A DNA stretch of 64,000 nt, taken from positions 62,001-126,000 of the forward strand of contig CAYQUT010000002.1 in the NCBI GenBank assembly GCA_964420985.1, written 5' to 3'. This DNA comes from CAMCTV01 sp964420985 (GTDB lineage: Bacteria; Bacteroidota; Bacteroidia; Flavobacteriales_D; Sanyastnellaceae). Shown here one piece after another: positions 7,537 through 17,730 of the stretch; position 1 is the first letter of the stretch, and every line of letters starts with the position of its first letter. The notes under the pieces are model-generated. The model saw only the letters and a program-made list of their open reading frames with translations. It was not told where the DNA came from and did no database searches. Position numbers and translations under genes: made by a program.

Positions 7537-10500
7537 ATGAGTAACAATAAAAAATATTGGACCAGCTTGGAAGAATTCAGCAATCGCGAATCTTTCCAAG
7601 AAGCAGTTTCTCACGAGTTTGCTCCTGCAAGCAACGGATTGAATGCTTTTGCTGATGAAAAATTATCAAAAGCCAATACAGGACGTCGTGACTTCTTAAA
7701 GTTCATGGGTTTCAGTGTTGCTGCAGCAACATTAGCGGCTTGCGAAGCGCCCGTAGTGAAAAGTATTCCCTACGTTGTGAAGCCCGAGGATATCACGCCT
7801 GGTATCCCTAATTTCTATGCAACCACCTATTATGATGGTTCAGATTACGCCAATATTCTAGTGAAGACACGTGAAGGTCGTCCAATCTTTATCAAAGGTA
7901 ATAAGTCATACGGGTTGGGCAATGGGGCAATTAATGCGCGCATCAACGCCTCTGTATTGGAGATTTATGATGAGGATCGTTTAAAAGGCCCAAAAGCAGG
8001 TTCAGCAGACATCACTTGGTCTAACTTAGATAAAGAGATGCTAGAGTTGTTGAATGCAGCTCAGAATGTGAGAATTATCTCCAATACCATTGTTAGTCAA
8101 ACGACGAAGAACGCAATCAATGCGTTTGCCAACAAATACTCAGGTAAAGTAAAACACATTCAATATGATGTGGTTTCTTACTTTGGTATGACCAAAGCCA
8201 ATCAAGAGGCTTTTGGTAAAGCCGTTGTCCCACAATACAATTTTGAGAAGGCTCAAGTTATTGTCAGTGTTGCTGCTGATTTCTTGGGTTCTTGGTTAAC
8301 TTCCAATCTTTATCAAGGGGCATACGCCAATGGTCGCCGTCCGGAAAATGGAAACATGAGCAAACATTACCAGTTTGAGACAACGATGTCTTTGACAGGT
8401 TCCAATGCCGATGTTCGTGTAGCCATCAAGCCTTCTCAAGAAGGTCAGGTTCTGGCGGCAATTTACAACGCATTAAACGGAGCGAAGGCACAAGTGGAAG
8501 GCATCGAGTCTTCAGTTTTCACCAAGATGGCGGCTGAGTTGAAAGCCAACGCTGGTAAATCATTGGTTGTTGCTGGAAGCAATGATGCGGATGCTCAAAA
8601 AGTAGCGATTGCCATTAATCAGATGTTGAACAACTATGGTTCAACCATTGATATGACCAACCATTTGAATCTGTTTGCGGGTAATGATGCCGAAGTGGAG
8701 GCGTTGGTAGCTGAGATGAACAATGGTTCGGTTGATGTTTTGATTGTTCACGGTAGTAACCCAGTTTATAATTTAGCTCACCTGAATTTTGGTGCAGCCA
8801 TGTCCAAAGTAAAGACCAAAGTTTCAACTGCTTTGTTTGCAGATGAGACAGGCGCTTTGTGTAATTTCTTGGCACCAGACCATCATCAATTGGAATCATG
8901 GGATGATTTGAGTGCAGTAGTGGGTAGAACGGATTTGGTTCAACCTACCATCAACCCGCTTTATAACACCAGATCTGCTGGTCAGAACTATTTAGCTTGG
9001 TCAGGTAGCAATACCAGTTACTACGATTATCTAAGAACTACATTCAATGCCGGTTATACACCAGCAATGATGGAATCAGACTCTAACTGGTACACAGCTG
9101 TTCACAATGGTACTTTTGCGGCTAACACAGCTCCTGCTGTTGAGGCAGTGGATTTTGCTACAGCATCAGCCATGGCAGCAGTTGCTACTGCATTGCCAAC
9201 GGCAACAGCTTCAGTTTCTTCTGTGAATGAAAGCTTGTCAAAGATTTCTAGTAAGAAAGGTGGCAAGTGGGAAATGTCATTGTACACGTCAGTGAATCTT
9301 GGTTTAGGTAACCATGCCAATAATCCTATGTTGCATGAGACTCCAGATCCGATTACCAAAGTAACCTGGGACAATTATGTTGCCATGGCACCTGCGGATA
9401 TGGAGGAAATGGGGTTGAATTTGTACATCGGAGAACAAGAGGAATCATCCTTAGTAAAGGTAGTAGCCAATGGAAAGGAAATTGTTCTTCCAGCTGTAGC
9501 AACTCCTGGTCAGAAGAGAGGTACATTGAGTATCGCTCTGGGTTATGGACGTGGAGCCAATGATGAAGTGATTGGAAAGGCGGCTTATCAGGTGGATGGT
9601 GATGGTGATTACATCATGGATGGCGAAAAGCGCATGACCATTGGTAAAAACGCTTTCGCATTGATTAACAAAGGAATCTATGCTGCATATGATGTGAGCA
9701 TTGAAGATACCAAAGAAAAATATCCAATGGCCTCTACACAGTTGCATAGCACTGTGATGGGTCGTGACTCTGTTGTAAAAGAAACAACTTTAGCTGCTTA
9801 CTTGAAAGAGAAATCAGCCGAGAAAGGAAAAGCTTCATGGAATACAGCCAATACTTTGCCTGTTCATCATGACGTAAATGGTGATGGAGAAATCACAGCC
9901 AAGGGTGACCGCGTTCCTGTGAGAGAAATGGATTTGTGGGCTGATCATCCTGTAGAGAATGTTGGACACCGTTGGGGAATGACCATCGACTTGACGAGTT
10001 GTATTGGTTGTGGTGCGTGTATTACTGCTTGCCACACTGAGAATAACGTTCCAGTGGTAGGTAAAGATGAAGTTCGTCGTCACCGCGATATGCATTGGAT
10101 GCGCATTGACCGTTACTTCACTTCCGATTTTACAACATTAGAAGAGACTAAAGAAAACAAAGGTTTGGGAACCATTGCTGCTTACGGCGATATGGAAATC
10201 CCAACAGAAAATCCCCAAACTGTTCACATGCCTATGATGTGTCAGCACTGTAACCATGCTCCTTGTGAGACGGTTTGTCCAGTTGCCGCTACAACACATA
10301 GCAATGAAGGCTTGAACAATATGGCTTACAATCGTTGTATCGGTACACGTTATTGCGCCAACAACTGTCCATATAAAGTTCGTCGCTTCAATTGGTTCAA
10401 TTATGTAACCAATGACAAGTTTGCGAAATTTAATCCATCTCAAGACGAAACCATGCGTATGGTCTTGAACCCAGATGTTACAGTTCGTACACGTGGGGTA

Positions 10501-10773
10501 ATGGAGAAATGTAGCATGTGTCAACAGCGCATTCAGGCAGGTAAGATTGAATCCAAGAAGCGTGGTGAAGTTGTAGCAGATGGTGCGATTGTTACAGCAT
10601 GCGCTGAAGCTTGTCCTACACATGCCATCGTGTTTGGTGACTTGAATGACACGGCCAGCGAAAACACTGCACGTTCTAAGAACAACCGTTCTTACCATGC
10701 ACTTGAAGAGGTAGGTATTCAACCCAATATCTACTACATGACAAAAGTTAGAAACATTGAAACCGAAGCATAA
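7537..10773 (+). CDS. actB: Alternative complex III subunit B, iron-sulfur protein (ActB)
   Basis: Fusion of a molybdopterin-oxidoreductase-like domain (which in this family holds no molybdenum cofactor) with a ferredoxin-like B domain. The N-terminus has a twin-arginine-like GRRDFLKFMG followed by a hydrophobic stretch and a lipobox LAAC with Cys69, suggesting a Tat-exported lipoprotein. Cluster ligands: C822/825/828 with C832; C902/905/910/914; C934/940/944, where the expected second Cys is Thr937, as in a [3Fe-4S] site; and C992/995 with C1022/1026. This gives three [4Fe-4S] plus one [3Fe-4S], matching what is known of ActB. It relays electrons from the quinol site to the haems of ActA and ActE. 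1078 residues is normal. Confidence 0.95.
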   Translation: MSNNKKYWTSLEEFSNRESFQEAVSHEFAPASNGLNAFADEKLSKANTGRRDFLKFMGFSVAAATLAACEAPVVKSIPYVVKPEDITPGIPNFYATTYYDGSDYANILVKTREGRPIFIKGNKSYGLGNGAINARINASVLEIYDEDRLKGPKAGSADITWSNLDKEMLELLNAAQNVRIISNTIVSQTTKNAINAFANKYSGKVKHIQYDVVSYFGMTKANQEAFGKAVVPQYNFEKAQVIVSVAADFLGSWLTSNLYQGAYANGRRPENGNMSKHYQFETTMSLTGSNADVRVAIKPSQEGQVLAAIYNALNGAKAQVEGIESSVFTKMAAELKANAGKSLVVAGSNDADAQKVAIAINQMLNNYGSTIDMTNHLNLFAGNDAEVEALVAEMNNGSVDVLIVHGSNPVYNLAHLNFGAAMSKVKTKVSTALFADETGALCNFLAPDHHQLESWDDLSAVVGRTDLVQPTINPLYNTRSAGQNYLAWSGSNTSYYDYLRTTFNAGYTPAMMESDSNWYTAVHNGTFAANTAPAVEAVDFATASAMAAVATALPTATASVSSVNESLSKISSKKGGKWEMSLYTSVNLGLGNHANNPMLHETPDPITKVTWDNYVAMAPADMEEMGLNLYIGEQEESSLVKVVANGKEIVLPAVATPGQKRGTLSIALGYGRGANDEVIGKAAYQVDGDGDYIMDGEKRMTIGKNAFALINKGIYAAYDVSIEDTKEKYPMASTQLHSTVMGRDSVVKETTLAAYLKEKSAEKGKASWNTANTLPVHHDVNGDGEITAKGDRVPVREMDLWADHPVENVGHRWGMTIDLTSCIGCGACITACHTENNVPVVGKDEVRRHRDMHWMRIDRYFTSDFTTLEETKENKGLGTIAAYGDMEIPTENPQTVHMPMMCQHCNHAPCETVCPVAATTHSNEGLNNMAYNRCIGTRYCANNCPYKVRRFNWFNYVTNDKFAKFNPSQDETMRMVLNPDVTVRTRGVMEKCSMCQQRIQAGKIESKKRGEVVADGAIVTACAEACPTHAIVFGDLNDTASENTARSKNNRSYHALEEVGIQPNIYYMTKVRNIETEA

Positions 10774-10782
10774 TAAAATCCT

Positions 10783-12162
10783 ATGTTAAAAGAAGCTTCT
10801 ATCCGTCAACCCCTCATCTTAGGTCACAAGACCTATCATGACATCACGAAGGACATCTGTGGACCCATTGAAGGGCCTGCTCCACGTGAATGGAAAATTG
10901 CTATCACCATAGCCGCAATCATTGCCATTTATGGTATAAGCTGTATTGCCTACCTTGTGGGAACCGGTATCGGTGCATGGGGTTTGAACAAGACAGTAGG
11001 TTGGGCATGGGACATCACCAACTTCGTTTGGTGGGTGGGTATCGGTCATGCTGGTACTTTGATCTCTGCGGTATTGTTGTTGTTCCGTCAGCGTTGGAGA
11101 ATGGCGATTAACCGTTCTGCTGAGGCGATGACCATCTTTGCGGTAATCATGGCGGCCATATTCCCCGTGTTTCACATGGGTCGTGTTTGGATGGCTTATT
11201 GGACTTTGCCTTTGCCTAACCAATTTGGATCACTATGGCCCAACTTCAACTCAGCTTTGATGTGGGACGTATTCGCAATTTCAACCTACTTCTCAGTATC
11301 ACTGGTTTTCTGGTACATTGGTTTAATTCCAGATTTTGCCACCATTCGTGATAGAATGGTGAAGCCAGGCATGAAACGATTCTATAGCATCCTTAGTTTT
11401 GGGTGGTCTGGTAGAGCTAAAAACTGGACTCGTTTTGAAGAGGTTTCTTTGGTATTGGCAGGTATTGCCACACCTTTGGTATTCTCTGTTCACTCTATTG
11501 TATCCATGGACTTTGCTACCTCGGTAGTACCTGGATGGCATACTACCATCTTCCCTCCTTATTTCGTATCTGGAGCAATTTTCTCGGGATTCGCAATGGT
11601 ATTGACATTGTTGTTGATCATGCGCAAGACCATGAATTTAGAGGCTTACATTCACGTGAAGCACGTGGAATACATGAACATTGTAATTATCGTTACAGGA
11701 TCAATTGTAGGGGTTGCTTACTTGACGGAGTTGTTTATTTCATGGTATAGCGGAGTAGAGTATGAGGCTTACGCCTTCATCAACCGTTTCTCTGGTCCAT
11801 ACAGTTGGTCGTATTGGATGATGATGACGTGTAACGTTATCAGTCCTCAATTGTTCTGGTTCAAGAAAATCAGAACCAATTTAGCCGCAACATTCGTTTT
11901 GTCTATCGTTGTGAATATCGGTATGTGGTTCGAGCGTTTTGTAATCATCGTTACTTCAATTCACAGAGATTATGTACCCGGTGCTTGGGGTGAGTTTCAC
12001 CCATCTGGAATTGATGTGGGTATGTTCATAGGAACCATTGGAATCTTCTTCACTTTGTTCTTATTGTTTGCCCGATACTTCCCGGTGCTAGCTTTGAATG
12101 AATTGAAAACCATCTTGAAGATGAGCGGTGAGTCTTACAAAAAAGAAGCAGAAAAACACTAA
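10783..12162 (+). CDS. actC: Alternative complex III subunit C, NrfD/PsrC-like membrane protein
   Basis: Polytopic inner-membrane subunit of 459 residues with about ten hydrophobic helices (for example around 40-60, 75-100, 110-135, 155-180, 225-250). It belongs to the NrfD/PsrC quinol-oxidising family and carries one of the proposed quinol sites and proton paths of alternative complex III. The N-terminal cytoplasmic lead KTYHDITKDI and the AMTIFAVIMAAIFPVFHMGR helix are characteristic. It lies 9 bases after actB within the operon. Confidence 0.94.
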   Translation: MLKEASIRQPLILGHKTYHDITKDICGPIEGPAPREWKIAITIAAIIAIYGISCIAYLVGTGIGAWGLNKTVGWAWDITNFVWWVGIGHAGTLISAVLLLFRQRWRMAINRSAEAMTIFAVIMAAIFPVFHMGRVWMAYWTLPLPNQFGSLWPNFNSALMWDVFAISTYFSVSLVFWYIGLIPDFATIRDRMVKPGMKRFYSILSFGWSGRAKNWTRFEEVSLVLAGIATPLVFSVHSIVSMDFATSVVPGWHTTIFPPYFVSGAIFSGFAMVLTLLLIMRKTMNLEAYIHVKHVEYMNIVIIVTGSIVGVAYLTELFISWYSGVEYEAYAFINRFSGPYSWSYWMMMTCNVISPQLFWFKKIRTNLAATFVLSIVVNIGMWFERFVIIVTSIHRDYVPGAWGEFHPSGIDVGMFIGTIGIFFTLFLLFARYFPVLALNELKTILKMSGESYKKEAEKH

Positions 12163-12180
12163 TTGGTATAAAATACAACC

Positions 12181-12714
12181 ATGGCAAATAAAGTATTTCA
12201 CGTAATGTACGATGACGACCAGAAGTTAATGGATGGAGCTCGTGCGTTGGTTGCAAAAGGAATTCGTGTAAAAGACGTATTCTCTCCTTTTCCAGTTCAC
12301 GGATTAGATCCTGTAATTGGTGTTAAGCGTACACGTTTGGCAATAGCCTCATTTATGTATGCCTCTACCGGAACAGCTTTGGCGATTTTGGGGACTTGGT
12401 ATTTCATGATTCACGATTGGCCAATGAATATAGGTGGTAAGCCCAGTTTTTCTTGGATTGAAAATGCACCTGCTTTTGTTCCAATTATTTTTGAATTTTC
12501 AGTCTTTTGTGGTGCACACGGAATGGTGTTGACCTATTTGTTGCGCAATGGAACTTTACCAGGCATGCCAGCTAGTAATCCAGACCCTAGAACCACTGAT
12601 GATAAATTTGTCATGGAAATTACCACTGATCAAAACAGTGGTATGTCAGAGTCCGATATCGAGGCTTTGATCAACACAACAGATGTTTATGAATTAAGCA
12701 TAAAGAATTATTGA
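12181..12714 (+). CDS. actD: Alternative complex III subunit D (ActD, DUF3341)
   Basis: 177 residues: a cytoplasmic N-terminal domain with a YDDDQKLMDGARALVAKG start and the PFPVHGLD motif, followed by two membrane helices (about 57-80 and 98-122). This is the DUF3341 architecture of ActD, a small structural membrane subunit of alternative complex III. It lies between actC and actE with 18- and 2-base gaps. Confidence 0.93.
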   Translation: MANKVFHVMYDDDQKLMDGARALVAKGIRVKDVFSPFPVHGLDPVIGVKRTRLAIASFMYASTGTALAILGTWYFMIHDWPMNIGGKPSFSWIENAPAFVPIIFEFSVFCGAHGMVLTYLLRNGTLPGMPASNPDPRTTDDKFVMEITTDQNSGMSESDIEALINTTDVYELSIKNY

Positions 12715-12716
12715 TT

Positions 12717-13457
12717 ATGAAGCGCCCATTGATTAAAATTACAGCAGCCTTGGCTGTAGTATTGGCAGTCACTTCATGCCGTGTAGATCCCAATTCTGCT
12801 GGTTATGAATACATGCCTGACATGTATCGCTCCCCCGCTTTGGAAGCTTACGTGGATTACGGAAGCAATAAGCACATGGATTGGACTTGGCAACAGAAAT
12901 CAGATGCTGGTGTAGTAACCAAGTTATCGAGAAAGCCTGCTGTTGGAACCGTTCCTTTCATGGAGGCAGATATGAAACGCGCAGAGAAATTGACCAGTGC
13001 TGGTTCTTCCTTTATGATCATGCCTTATGCTTTGAAAAATACGCCTGAGGATTATGAGCGTGCAGCGTTAGAAATTAAATCCCCATTGTTGAGCAATAAA
13101 ACAAACATCGAGAAGGGTGCAGAGCTCTATCAAAAGATGTGTGCGCATTGCCATGGAAAGGAAGGAAAGGGCGATGGTGCCATTTCTGCAAGCGGAAAGA
13201 TTGTTGCTCCAGATTATCCGGGTAAATTGAAAGATTTGGCTGAGGGTAAAATGTATCATTCCATCCAGTATGGAAAAGGTTTGATGGGATCGCACGCTTC
13301 TCAAATGACTAAGTTGGAACGTTGGCAAGTTGTTGAGTATGTTAAGTGCCTTCAAAAAGGTGTTCCTGCTCCCACTTATGATAAAAACGATATGGTGGTA
13401 TTGGCTGCAGCAGAAGCTGCACCAGCTGCAGAAACTTCAGAAACAGCCAAACCCTAA
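12717..13457 (+). CDS. actE: Alternative complex III subunit E, monohaem cytochrome c lipoprotein
   Basis: 246 residues. The ATG at 12717 is preferred over an in-frame TTG at 12711 that overlaps the actD stop. A lipoprotein signal with VTSC places Cys21 at the mature N-terminus. A conserved YMPDMY segment follows, then a class-I cytochrome domain with CAHCH at 142-146 and a Met-containing C-terminal part supplying the axial ligand. In the complex it sits next to ActA and helps deliver electrons to the terminal oxidase. The C-terminal tail is Ala/Glu-rich and probably disordered. Confidence 0.93.
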   Translation: MKRPLIKITAALAVVLAVTSCRVDPNSAGYEYMPDMYRSPALEAYVDYGSNKHMDWTWQQKSDAGVVTKLSRKPAVGTVPFMEADMKRAEKLTSAGSSFMIMPYALKNTPEDYERAALEIKSPLLSNKTNIEKGAELYQKMCAHCHGKEGKGDGAISASGKIVAPDYPGKLKDLAEGKMYHSIQYGKGLMGSHASQMTKLERWQVVEYVKCLQKGVPAPTYDKNDMVVLAAAEAAPAAETSETAKP

Positions 13458-13470
13458 TTGATTGACCATT

Positions 13471-14682
13471 ATGACACAAGATAAATTACAATTTCAAATT
13501 CCGAGTGGGGTCAGCAAATGGACCAACATCGGTATGGGTATTGGTTTGGTTGCTTTAATTGGCGGCTGGTTAGTGGACCATACAGAACATCATCAGTATT
13601 GGTGGGCCAACATCCTCATCAACGGTTTTTTCTTTTTTGCCATTTCTTTGGGAGCAATGTTCTTTTACGCTCTGCAATACGCCACTGAAGCTGCTTGGTC
13701 AGCTATGGTGAAGCGAGTTTTTGAAGCAATGTTCCAGTTTATTCCTGTTGGTGTAGCCATTGTTATCGTGGTTGTACTTGCTGGTCAGTTTCATTTGAAT
13801 CACTTGTATCATTGGATGGATCCTGAATTGCATGATGTCAATTCACCAGCTTATGATGAGATTATTGCCAATAAAAAACCCTATTTGTCAGCTTGGTTCT
13901 TCTGGTTAAGAATGTTGGCATATGCAGGGACTTTCATTTACTTCTCACGCAAATTCCGCGAGTGGTCTATTCAAGAAGATACCGAGGGAGGAACTGTTTT
14001 ACATTACTTGCAATACCGAAAGAGTGCAGTGTTTTTGGTTTTCTTTGCTGTGTTCTCTTCAACCATGTCTTGGGATGTTTTGATGAGCATTGATACACAC
14101 TGGTATTCTACCATGTACGGTTGGTATATCTTTTCTGGAATGTGGGTAACCACCATGATTTTCGCAACGCTTTCTATCGTTTGGATGAAGAACTTGGGAT
14201 ATTTCCAGAATTTGAACAATTCACATATTCATGATTTGGGCAAATGGATTTTTGCAATTTCTATGTTGTGGAGCTATCTGTGGTTCTGCCAGTATATGTT
14301 GATTTGGTATTCGGATATTCCAGAGGAGGTTACTTATTTCAAAACACGTTATGAGCACTATATGGGCATGATGTGGACCATCTTCTTTGTGAACTTTGTC
14401 GTTCCTTTCTATGTATTGTTGTCACGTGATGCAAAGCGCAATACCAAGTATTTGACACGAGTGGGTGTTATCATTTTCGTATCTCATTTCTTTGATTTGT
14501 ATTTGGCTGTAGTGCCAGGAACAAATCATGGACACGAAACTTTTACATATTGGTTCGAATTTGGTTTGTTTATTGGTTTTTTAGGTTTATTTGTACGCAT
14601 GTTTACAACGGCATTAACAAAAGCAAACCTTATCCCAACGAAACACCCATTTTTAGAGGAAAGTGAGCACCATAGCATTTAA
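13471..14682 (+). CDS. actF: Alternative complex III subunit F, quinol-site membrane protein
   Basis: Polytopic membrane protein of 403 residues with about ten helices, homologous in fold to ActC. It starts at the ATG at 13471; an upstream TTG at 13462 is unlikely. Conserved features include WWANILINGFFFF and an ISMLWSYLWFCQYMLIWY helix. It is the second NrfD-like membrane half of alternative complex III. It lies 13 bases after actE and 31 bases before coxB, so the complex and its oxidase are coexpressed, in keeping with the ACIII-aa3 supercomplex known from Flavobacterium. Confidence 0.93.
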   Translation: MTQDKLQFQIPSGVSKWTNIGMGIGLVALIGGWLVDHTEHHQYWWANILINGFFFFAISLGAMFFYALQYATEAAWSAMVKRVFEAMFQFIPVGVAIVIVVVLAGQFHLNHLYHWMDPELHDVNSPAYDEIIANKKPYLSAWFFWLRMLAYAGTFIYFSRKFREWSIQEDTEGGTVLHYLQYRKSAVFLVFFAVFSSTMSWDVLMSIDTHWYSTMYGWYIFSGMWVTTMIFATLSIVWMKNLGYFQNLNNSHIHDLGKWIFAISMLWSYLWFCQYMLIWYSDIPEEVTYFKTRYEHYMGMMWTIFFVNFVVPFYVLLSRDAKRNTKYLTRVGVIIFVSHFFDLYLAVVPGTNHGHETFTYWFEFGLFIGFLGLFVRMFTTALTKANLIPTKHPFLEESEHHSI

Positions 14683-14713
14683 TGTTTAAGTAGGAAAGTA
14701 AAAAAGAAAAACA

Positions 14714-15943
14714 ATGAATCTATTCATTCTTTTAGTGTTGGTCTTGGCAATTATAGCGATTGCGCAATTGACAAAAGTGTATGACTTATCTCGCAGTTTG
14801 AGAAATACACGTGAGGAGGAAATAACTGCCGCGGACAATCGATTGAATGCTAACGCATGGATCGTTTGGATGATTGCGTTCTTTTCAGGAGTAATTTATC
14901 TCTATGTGAAATACGGAGATTATTTGCCCGAGTCCGCTTCAGAACACGGCGTCGCTGTGGATAAATTGATGTCTGTGAATATATGGATGATCACAATTGT
15001 ATTTTTCGTAGTGAATTATTTCTTGTTCACGTTTGCCAATAAATACCGTTTTAATCCAGCAAGGAGAGCAAAATTCTTTGCACATGACAATCGTTTGGAA
15101 ATGATTTGGACATTGGTTCCTGGTGTTACCATGGCATTCATCATCGTATACGGATTAATTACATGGAACAATATGACGGGTGCTGCTTCTCCTGAAGCAA
15201 TGCAAATTGAGTTGTATTCTAAGCAGTTTGACTGGACAGCTCGTTACCCCGGAGAAAACAAGGTTTTTGGTGCCGCTGATTTTAATTTAATCGGAACAAC
15301 CAATGGTTTGGGTTTGGTAACAGAAGAGGGTGTTGCCGCTAAATTGGCAGAAATCGACCACAACATTGCTGAAACTGAAAAGGCAATCGCCAATGGAGTG
15401 GCAGAAGGAACAATGCCCGATAGCTACAAAGAAAGTTTGGAAGATCAGTTGTACAAATTGAAGCGCCACAAGCAACGCATTTTGGATTTGAAAGAAAATG
15501 AATTGAACGGCATCAGCCAATGGAAAGCGGGTGCAGATGATAAATTGGTAAAAGGGGAGTTCCACATTCCTGTGGGTCAAGAGATTGAGTTTGTTTTCCG
15601 TTCGCAAGACGTTATTCACTCAGCTTACATGCCTCATTTCAGAGCTCAAATGAATACTGTACCGGGCGTCCCAACACGTTTCAAAATGAAGCCAACCATT
15701 ACTACTGCTGAAATGAGAAAGAAGTTGGGTAACGATAAGTTTGATTACATTTTGTTATGCAACAAAGTTTGTGGCGCTGCGCATTTCAACATGAAAATGA
15801 CAGTGGTAGTGGATACCCCTGAAGATTATGCCGCTTGGTTGGCAGAGCAAAAGTCTTTTGGTGGAGACAAGAATGAGAAGAAAGAAGAAGCCCCTGCTTC
15901 GCCTGCAGCGGATACTACAAAAACAATGGCATCAATTAATTAA
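14714..15943 (+). CDS. coxB: Cytochrome c oxidase subunit II (CuA)
   Basis: Accepts electrons from cytochrome c or ActA/ActE through the binuclear CuA centre. Membrane helices lie near 1-16, 47-66, 84-106 and 130-155; a helix pair plus an extra N-terminal one is common in Flavobacteria. The CuA ligands are present: the His of DVIHSAYMPHF, then Cys349, Cys353, His357 and Met360 (CNKVCGAAHFNM). No fused cytochrome c domain. Between the first strand of the cupredoxin domain and the FHIPVGQEIEF strand is a highly charged, helix-prone insertion (about 196-278) not expected in a minimal subunit II. The C-terminal tail is acidic/Ala-rich. 409 residues. Confidence 0.95.
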   Translation: MNLFILLVLVLAIIAIAQLTKVYDLSRSLRNTREEEITAADNRLNANAWIVWMIAFFSGVIYLYVKYGDYLPESASEHGVAVDKLMSVNIWMITIVFFVVNYFLFTFANKYRFNPARRAKFFAHDNRLEMIWTLVPGVTMAFIIVYGLITWNNMTGAASPEAMQIELYSKQFDWTARYPGENKVFGAADFNLIGTTNGLGLVTEEGVAAKLAEIDHNIAETEKAIANGVAEGTMPDSYKESLEDQLYKLKRHKQRILDLKENELNGISQWKAGADDKLVKGEFHIPVGQEIEFVFRSQDVIHSAYMPHFRAQMNTVPGVPTRFKMKPTITTAEMRKKLGNDKFDYILLCNKVCGAAHFNMKMTVVVDTPEDYAAWLAEQKSFGGDKNEKKEEAPASPAADTTKTMASIN

Positions 15944-15960
15944 AAAATAGACAGAGAGAA

Positions 15961-17730
15961 ATGGGAGCACATTCACACGATCACGGACATCACGAGGAAA
16001 GCTTTATCTCGAAATATATCTTTTCTCAAGATCATAAGATGATCTCCAAGCAGTTTTTGGTAACTGCTATTTTCATGGGAGTCATCGCAGTAATGTTGTC
16101 TATTTTCTTCCGCCTTCAATTGGGATGGCCAGGAGAAAAGTTTGGTATTCTAAACGCCTTTCTTGGAGACAAATGGGCACCAGATGGAATTTTGGATAAG
16201 AATGCTTATTTGGCAATGGTGACTATTCATGGTACCATTATGGTATTTTTTGTGTTGACAGGAGGTTTGTCAGGAACTTTTGCCAACTTGTTGATTCCAT
16301 TGCAAATTGGTGCCCGTGATATGGCATCTGGATTCATGAATATGTTGTCTTATTGGTTTTTCTTGGTATCCAGTTTAATCATGGTAGCTTCCCTCTTTGT
16401 GGAAGGAGGTGCTGCATCAGGTGGTTGGACAATTTATCCTCCATTATCTGCCCTTCCTCAGGCTATGCCAGGTTCTGGTACGGGTATGACCTTGTGGTTG
16501 ATTTCAATGGTTCTTTTCGTCGCATCATCTTTGTTGGGTGGTTTGAATTACATTGTAACCATCATCAATTTAAGAACCAAGGGAATGAAAATGACCCGTC
16601 TTCCTTTGACCATTTGGGCGTTATTGGTTACCGCGATATTGGGCGTGTTGTCATTCCCTGTGTTGGTGTCTTGTGTGGTTCTATTGATCATGGACCGTAC
16701 AATGGGTACAGCCTTCTATTTGTCTGATATTTTCATTCAAGGTGAAGCTTTGGATGTAACTGGAGGGTCACCCATTTTGTTCCAGCATTTATTCTGGTTC
16801 TTGGGTCACCCTGAAGTTTATATCGTATTGTTACCTGCACTGGGTATTTCATCTGAGATCATTGCAACCAATTCACGTAAACCCATCTTCGGTTACAAGG
16901 CGATGATTGGTTCAATCTTGGCCATTGGTTTCCTTTCTTTCATCGTATGGGGTCACCATATGTATGTGACAGGAATGAATCCCTTTATCGGTTCCGTTTT
17001 CGTTTTCACCACGTTGTTGATCGCTATTCCTTCCGCAGTAAAAGCGTTTAATTATATTACAACCTTATGGCAAGGTAATATCAAATTTACCCCCGCCATG
17101 ATGTTCTCAGTTGGTTTGGTGAGCACTTTTGTAACGGGTGGATTGACAGGTATCATTTTGGCTGACTCTGCTTTGGACGTGAACGTTCATGATACTTATT
17201 TTGTAGTTGCTCACTTCCACATTGTAATGGGTATGTCCGCTATATTTGGGATGCTAGGTGGTGTTTATCATTGGTTCCCTAAAATGTATGGCAGAATGAT
17301 GAATTCTAAATTGGGTTATGCACATTTCTGGTTGACGATGGTTTGTGGTTTTGGTGTGTTTTTCCCGATGCACTTTGTCGGTATTGCTGGTGCCCCACGT
17401 CGTTATTATGATTACTCCGAATTTGATTACTTGGATGCTGTGATGGATCTGAACCCTTTGATTTCTACCTTTGCGATCATCGGTGGCGCGGCTCAATTGT
17501 TGTTTATATTTAATTTCTTTCATAGTATTTGGTATGGCCAAAAGGCAACTCAAAATCCTTGGAACTCAAACACATTGGAATGGACTACTCCAGTGGCTCA
17601 TATCCATGGTAACTGGCCAGGAGCACTTCCAGAAGTTCACCGTTGGGCTTATGATTATTCAAATCCAGAGCACGAAGAGGATTTTGTCTCACAAATTGTC
17701 CCTTTGAAAGCAGGTGAACACGCGCATTAA
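15961..17730 (+). CDS. coxA: Cytochrome c oxidase subunit I (haem a/a3-CuB)
   Basis: Catalytic subunit reducing O2 to water and pumping protons. About twelve hydrophobic helices in 589 residues. The CuB/haem motifs are intact: HPEVY (283-287, with the cross-linked His-Tyr pair), HH (332-333) and HFH (418-420). The N-terminus is His-rich (GAHSHDHGHHEE), common in this phylum. There is no subunit III fusion, and subunit III and assembly genes (ctaB, Sco) are not nearby, so they must be elsewhere. Last gene of the act-cox operon; a strong terminator begins 17 bases after the stop. Confidence 0.97.
   Translation: MGAHSHDHGHHEESFISKYIFSQDHKMISKQFLVTAIFMGVIAVMLSIFFRLQLGWPGEKFGILNAFLGDKWAPDGILDKNAYLAMVTIHGTIMVFFVLTGGLSGTFANLLIPLQIGARDMASGFMNMLSYWFFLVSSLIMVASLFVEGGAASGGWTIYPPLSALPQAMPGSGTGMTLWLISMVLFVASSLLGGLNYIVTIINLRTKGMKMTRLPLTIWALLVTAILGVLSFPVLVSCVVLLIMDRTMGTAFYLSDIFIQGEALDVTGGSPILFQHLFWFLGHPEVYIVLLPALGISSEIIATNSRKPIFGYKAMIGSILAIGFLSFIVWGHHMYVTGMNPFIGSVFVFTTLLIAIPSAVKAFNYITTLWQGNIKFTPAMMFSVGLVSTFVTGGLTGIILADSALDVNVHDTYFVVAHFHIVMGMSAIFGMLGGVYHWFPKMYGRMMNSKLGYAHFWLTMVCGFGVFFPMHFVGIAGAPRRYYDYSEFDYLDAVMDLNPLISTFAIIGGAAQLLFIFNFFHSIWYGQKATQNPWNSNTLEWTTPVAHIHGNWPGALPEVHRWAYDYSNPEHEEDFVSQIVPLKAGEHAH

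Noticed and set aside
10138..10722. 194-residue frame antisense to actB
   Set aside because: It lies fully inside the iron-sulfur region of actB, is Cys/Thr/Ile-rich nonsense and has no upstream signal.
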